This document shows, piece after piece, positions 5,238 through 6,939 of a stretch of DNA of 6,939 nt. Position numbers and translations under genes: made by a program. The stretch spans positions 1-6,939 of the forward strand of contig DNGH01000041.1 in NCBI GenBank assembly GCA_003486285.1, written 5' to 3'. Under the pieces are notes generated by a model. The model searched no databases and was not told the DNA's origin. It saw nothing but the letters and a program-made list of their open reading frames with translations. Every line of letters begins with the position of its first letter. The stretch's first letter is position 1. The stretch comes from Actinomycetota bacterium (GTDB taxonomy: Bacteria > Actinomycetota > Acidimicrobiia > Spongiisociales > UBA11373).

Positions 5238-6215
5238 ATGGCGCTCTATCGGATCGGTGACAGCGGAGAGCCGGTCCGGGACATCCAGGATCGGCTCCAC
5301 GACCTCGGGTTCTCCACCGCGCCCGATTCCCCCGGGGTCTTCGGCGAGGGCACGGTTTCTGCCGTCACCGCCTTCCAGAAATCGCGGCGCCTCCCCCCCG
5401 ATGGGCTCGTGGGGCGGGAGACGTGGCGCACCATGGTCGATGCCGGCCACGGGCTCGGCGACCGTCTGTTGTATCACCGGATGCCGATGCTCCACGGCGA
5501 CGACGTCGCCGACCTGCAGCGGCGGCTCAACGCCATCGGCTTCGATGCCGGTCGCGTCGACGGGATCTTCGGCGCCAGCACGCTCGAGGCGGTGCTGGAC
5601 TTCCAGCAGAACCGGCACATGGCGGAGGACGGCGTCGTCGGACCGGAAGTCGTCGCCGAACTCGATCTGATCTCACGTGAGACCGGCAAGATGGGGCGCC
5701 ACCACGTCCGGGAGCGGGTGTGGCTCGCCGCCCTTCCTCCCAGCCTCGTCGGCCTGCGGATCTTCCTCGATCCCTTCTGTCGCGACGAGCACGAGGCGCA
5801 CGAGGCGTGGACCGCGGCCGGCGGGGCGGCGCTCACGGTGCGCGAATCGGGAGCGCAGGCGTTTCTGGCTCGATCCGCCGATACCCGACCCGCCGAACGG
5901 CTTCGTGCCGAGCATGCCAACGAGATCGCCGCGGATCTGATCCTCGGCTTCTGCCACCCCGGCACGGACGCCGCCGGGATCTACTACTTCGCCTCGGCCC
6001 AGAGCCACAGCGAGGCCGGGGCCGCCATCGCCTCCGGACTGGCGGGCCGGTTGGGAGTGCGCGCCGCCGGGCGCACCATGCCGCTGCTGCGGGCGACCCG
6101 GGCGCCCGCGGTCATCGTGTCGCTGCCCCACCTCGACTCCACCCTGGGACGCAGTGTGATCCGCGCCCTGGGCGGCTGGTTCGCCGACCGGGAGAAACAC
6201 CCGAGCCAGCGATAG
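5238..6215 (+). CDS. CwlM-like protein: two peptidoglycan-binding domains plus degenerate amidase_3 domain
   Basis: The 325-aa product has two PGB_1 modules (about residues 4-69 and 79-144, each with a Dx(L/I)Q...GF...G.FG..T...V..FQ pattern, DGLVG at 55-59 and DGVVG at 131-135). An N-acetylmuramoyl-L-alanine amidase-like region follows (about 172-318). No signal peptide is seen, so it is probably cytoplasmic. The stretch LYHRMPMLHGDDVADLQRRL (78-97) closely recalls mycobacterial CwlM, whose gene occupies the same trx-parB position and which regulates MurA rather than cutting peptidoglycan. In the amidase part the usual DPGH is DPFC (178-181), the loop after it is shortened, the ADLxxSIH His is kept as ADLILGFCH (232-240), and the usual catalytic VELG Glu is Ser295. 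Hydrolase activity therefore seems unlikely. I use the ATG at 5238; a GTG at 5220 would add six residues. Neither has a Shine-Dalgarno. Confidence 0.9.
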   Translation: MALYRIGDSGEPVRDIQDRLHDLGFSTAPDSPGVFGEGTVSAVTAFQKSRRLPPDGLVGRETWRTMVDAGHGLGDRLLYHRMPMLHGDDVADLQRRLNAIGFDAGRVDGIFGASTLEAVLDFQQNRHMAEDGVVGPEVVAELDLISRETGKMGRHHVRERVWLAALPPSLVGLRIFLDPFCRDEHEAHEAWTAAGGAALTVRESGAQAFLARSADTRPAERLRAEHANEIAADLILGFCHPGTDAAGIYYFASAQSHSEAGAAIASGLAGRLGVRAAGRTMPLLRATRAPAVIVSLPHLDSTLGRSVIRALGGWFADREKHPSQR

Positions 6216-6226
6216 GTCGCGGCGGA

Positions 6227-6247
6227 CGGTTACCGGTTCCCGGTTAC
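6227..6247 (+). repeat. Tandem heptamer array, unit CGGTTAC
   Basis: CGGTTAC, CGGTTCC and CGGTTAC are contiguous and begin 11 bases after the CwlM-like stop codon. They stay in the same 7-bp phase as the CAGGTRT heptamers that follow immediately at 6255. Confidence 0.85.
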
Positions 6248-6349
6248 GAGGTGTCAGGTATCAGGTGTCAGGTATCAGAACCGGAAGCGCCGCGAAGTCT
6301 GGTTCCTTCGGGTTCTGGCTGACACCTGTGACCTGATACCTGACACCTC
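6248..6349. repeat. Large inverted repeat built from TCAGGTR heptamers, between convergent genes
   Basis: The left arm (6248-6278) and right arm (6319-6349) are 31 bases each and complementary at 28 of 31 positions, with the outer 19 perfect. The 40-base spacer has further partial pairing (AGAACC at 6277-6282 with GGTTCT at 6311-6316). The arms consist of TCAGGTA/TCAGGTG heptamers. It sits between the stops of the plus-strand CwlM-like gene and minus-strand parB, so its RNA could form a hairpin when read from either side and act as a two-way terminator. No T-run follows either arm, so a Rho-independent terminator is not supported. Confidence 0.85.
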
Positions 6350-6354
6350 ATTCC

Positions 6355-6939
6355 CTAACCGCCCAGCAGGCTCCGATAGATCCGCTCCAGATCGTCGAGT
6401 GAACCGAAGCGGATGCTCATGCGACCGCCACCGCGGCGGGTGTACTCGATGTGGACCGGTGAGCCGAGGCGTTCGCCGAGGCGCGCCTCGAGGGCGATGA
6501 TCTGCGCGGCCCGGTCCTTCCTGACCCGCGGCGGCTTCTTCTCCACGACCGCCTCGGCACCCTGCCGGGCCCGTACCGCTTCTTCCACCTGGCGCACCGA
6601 CCACCCCTCGGCCGCGGCCTTGTTGGCGATCCGCACCGCATAGGCGGTGTCATCGGTTCCGAGCAGGGCCCGCGCCGCCCCGGCGCTGATCTTCCCGGCG
6701 ACGAGCAGCGTCTGGATCGCACCGGGGAGCCCGAGGAGGCGCACGCTGTTGGTCACCGTCGAGCGGCTCTTGCCCACCCGGGTCGCGACCTGTTCGTGGT
6801 TCATACCAAAATCTTCCATGAGAGTACGGTAGGCCGCGGCCTCCTCGAGGGGATCGAGGTCCTCGCGTTGCACGTTCTCGACCACCGCCTCGACCAGCCG
6901 ACCCTGGTCGTCGCCGTCGCGGATCACCGCCGGGATCTC
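6355..6939 (-). CDS. parB: Chromosome partitioning protein ParB (5' end outside window)
   Basis: ParB binds parS near the origin and spreads as a CTP-dependent DNA clamp, working with the ATPase ParA to segregate origins. The C-terminal 194 residues are present; the N-terminal CTP-binding domain lies mostly beyond the right edge. Visible parts are EIPAVIRDGD (1-10 of the fragment), the ENVQREDL motif (21-28), and the helix-turn-helix with MNHEQVATRVGKSRSTVTNSV (46-66) followed by LLGLP (68-72). KISAGAARALLG (83-94), a charged linker (about 125-145) and the C-terminal dimerisation domain (about 147-194) complete it. The frame stays open through 6939, so the GTG at 6927 is an internal Val, not the start. 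parA is expected just upstream, outside the window. Convergence with the CwlM-like gene matches the actinobacterial origin region. Confidence 0.97.
   Translation of the reverse strand, partial: EIPAVIRDGDDQGRLVEAVVENVQREDLDPLEEAAAYRTLMEDFGMNHEQVATRVGKSRSTVTNSVRLLGLPGAIQTLLVAGKISAGAARALLGTDDTAYAVRIANKAAAEGWSVRQVEEAVRARQGAEAVVEKKPPRVRKDRAAQIIALEARLGERLGSPVHIEYTRRGGGRMSIRFGSLDDLERIYRSLLGG

Noticed and set aside
5671..5682. parS site
   Set aside because: It has only 11 of 16 matches to the consensus and sits inside the CwlM-like coding region, so it is kept as a weak observation rather than a feature.
6248..6349. Rho-independent terminator
   Set aside because: The arms pair well but no T-run follows on either strand, so I list it as an inverted repeat with possible termination activity only.
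6925..6927. GTG as the start of ParB
   Set aside because: The frame continues to the window edge with ParB-like residues (EIPA) upstream, so this codon is an internal valine.

Overview
The window is GC-rich, densely coded, and uses many GTG starts. It carries a gene order known from the origin-proximal region of actinobacterial chromosomes: SigM-type sigma factor, anti-sigma factor, (small membrane protein), trxB, trxA, CwlM-like peptidoglycan-binding/amidase-fold protein, then convergent parB. Mycobacterium has the same core order (sigM, anti-sigma, trxB, trxC, cwlM, parB). The organism is therefore very probably an actinomycetote. Protein divergence from the mycobacterial forms and the heptamer-rich gaps make me think of a deep or uncultured lineage such as Acidimicrobiia, but that placement is only an inference.

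Layout. Positions 1-838 (minus) hold the N-terminal two thirds of a type II glycerate kinase (DUF4147/MOFRL family) that runs off the left edge. A 107-bp divergent gap separates it from a DegV/FakB-type fatty-acid-binding protein (946-1779). Sixteen bases later comes an ECF sigma factor (1796-2377), overlapped by a membrane-anchored putative anti-sigma factor (2370-3233). A 179-bp gap packed with 7-bp tandem repeats follows. Then come a two-helix membrane protein (3413-3745), thioredoxin reductase (3742-4668, ATGA overlap) and thioredoxin (4738-5064). Another heptamer-repeat gap precedes the CwlM-like protein (5238-6215). A third repeat gap, containing a large inverted repeat, separates it from the C-terminal part of ParB (6355-6939, minus), which runs off the right edge.

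How the genes fit together. The sigma/anti-sigma pair is a transmembrane stress-sensing module. TrxB reduces TrxA with NADPH to maintain cytosolic thiols. The CwlM-like protein has two peptidoglycan-binding modules and an amidase fold whose zinc ligands and catalytic Glu look degraded, so a regulatory role in cell-wall synthesis (as for mycobacterial CwlM) is more likely than hydrolysis. ParB is the chromosome-partition CTPase/DNA clamp.

The most unusual signals are non-coding. Several different 7-bp tandem repeat families sit just downstream of three stop codons, one of them reappearing as direct and inverted copies 3 kb away. A 17-bp element (15/17 identical) ends in the GTG start of both the sigma factor and the membrane-protein gene and looks like a leaderless -10/start module. 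A small hairpin lies between a strong Shine-Dalgarno and the trxA start. No gene-free stretch exceeds 300 bases.
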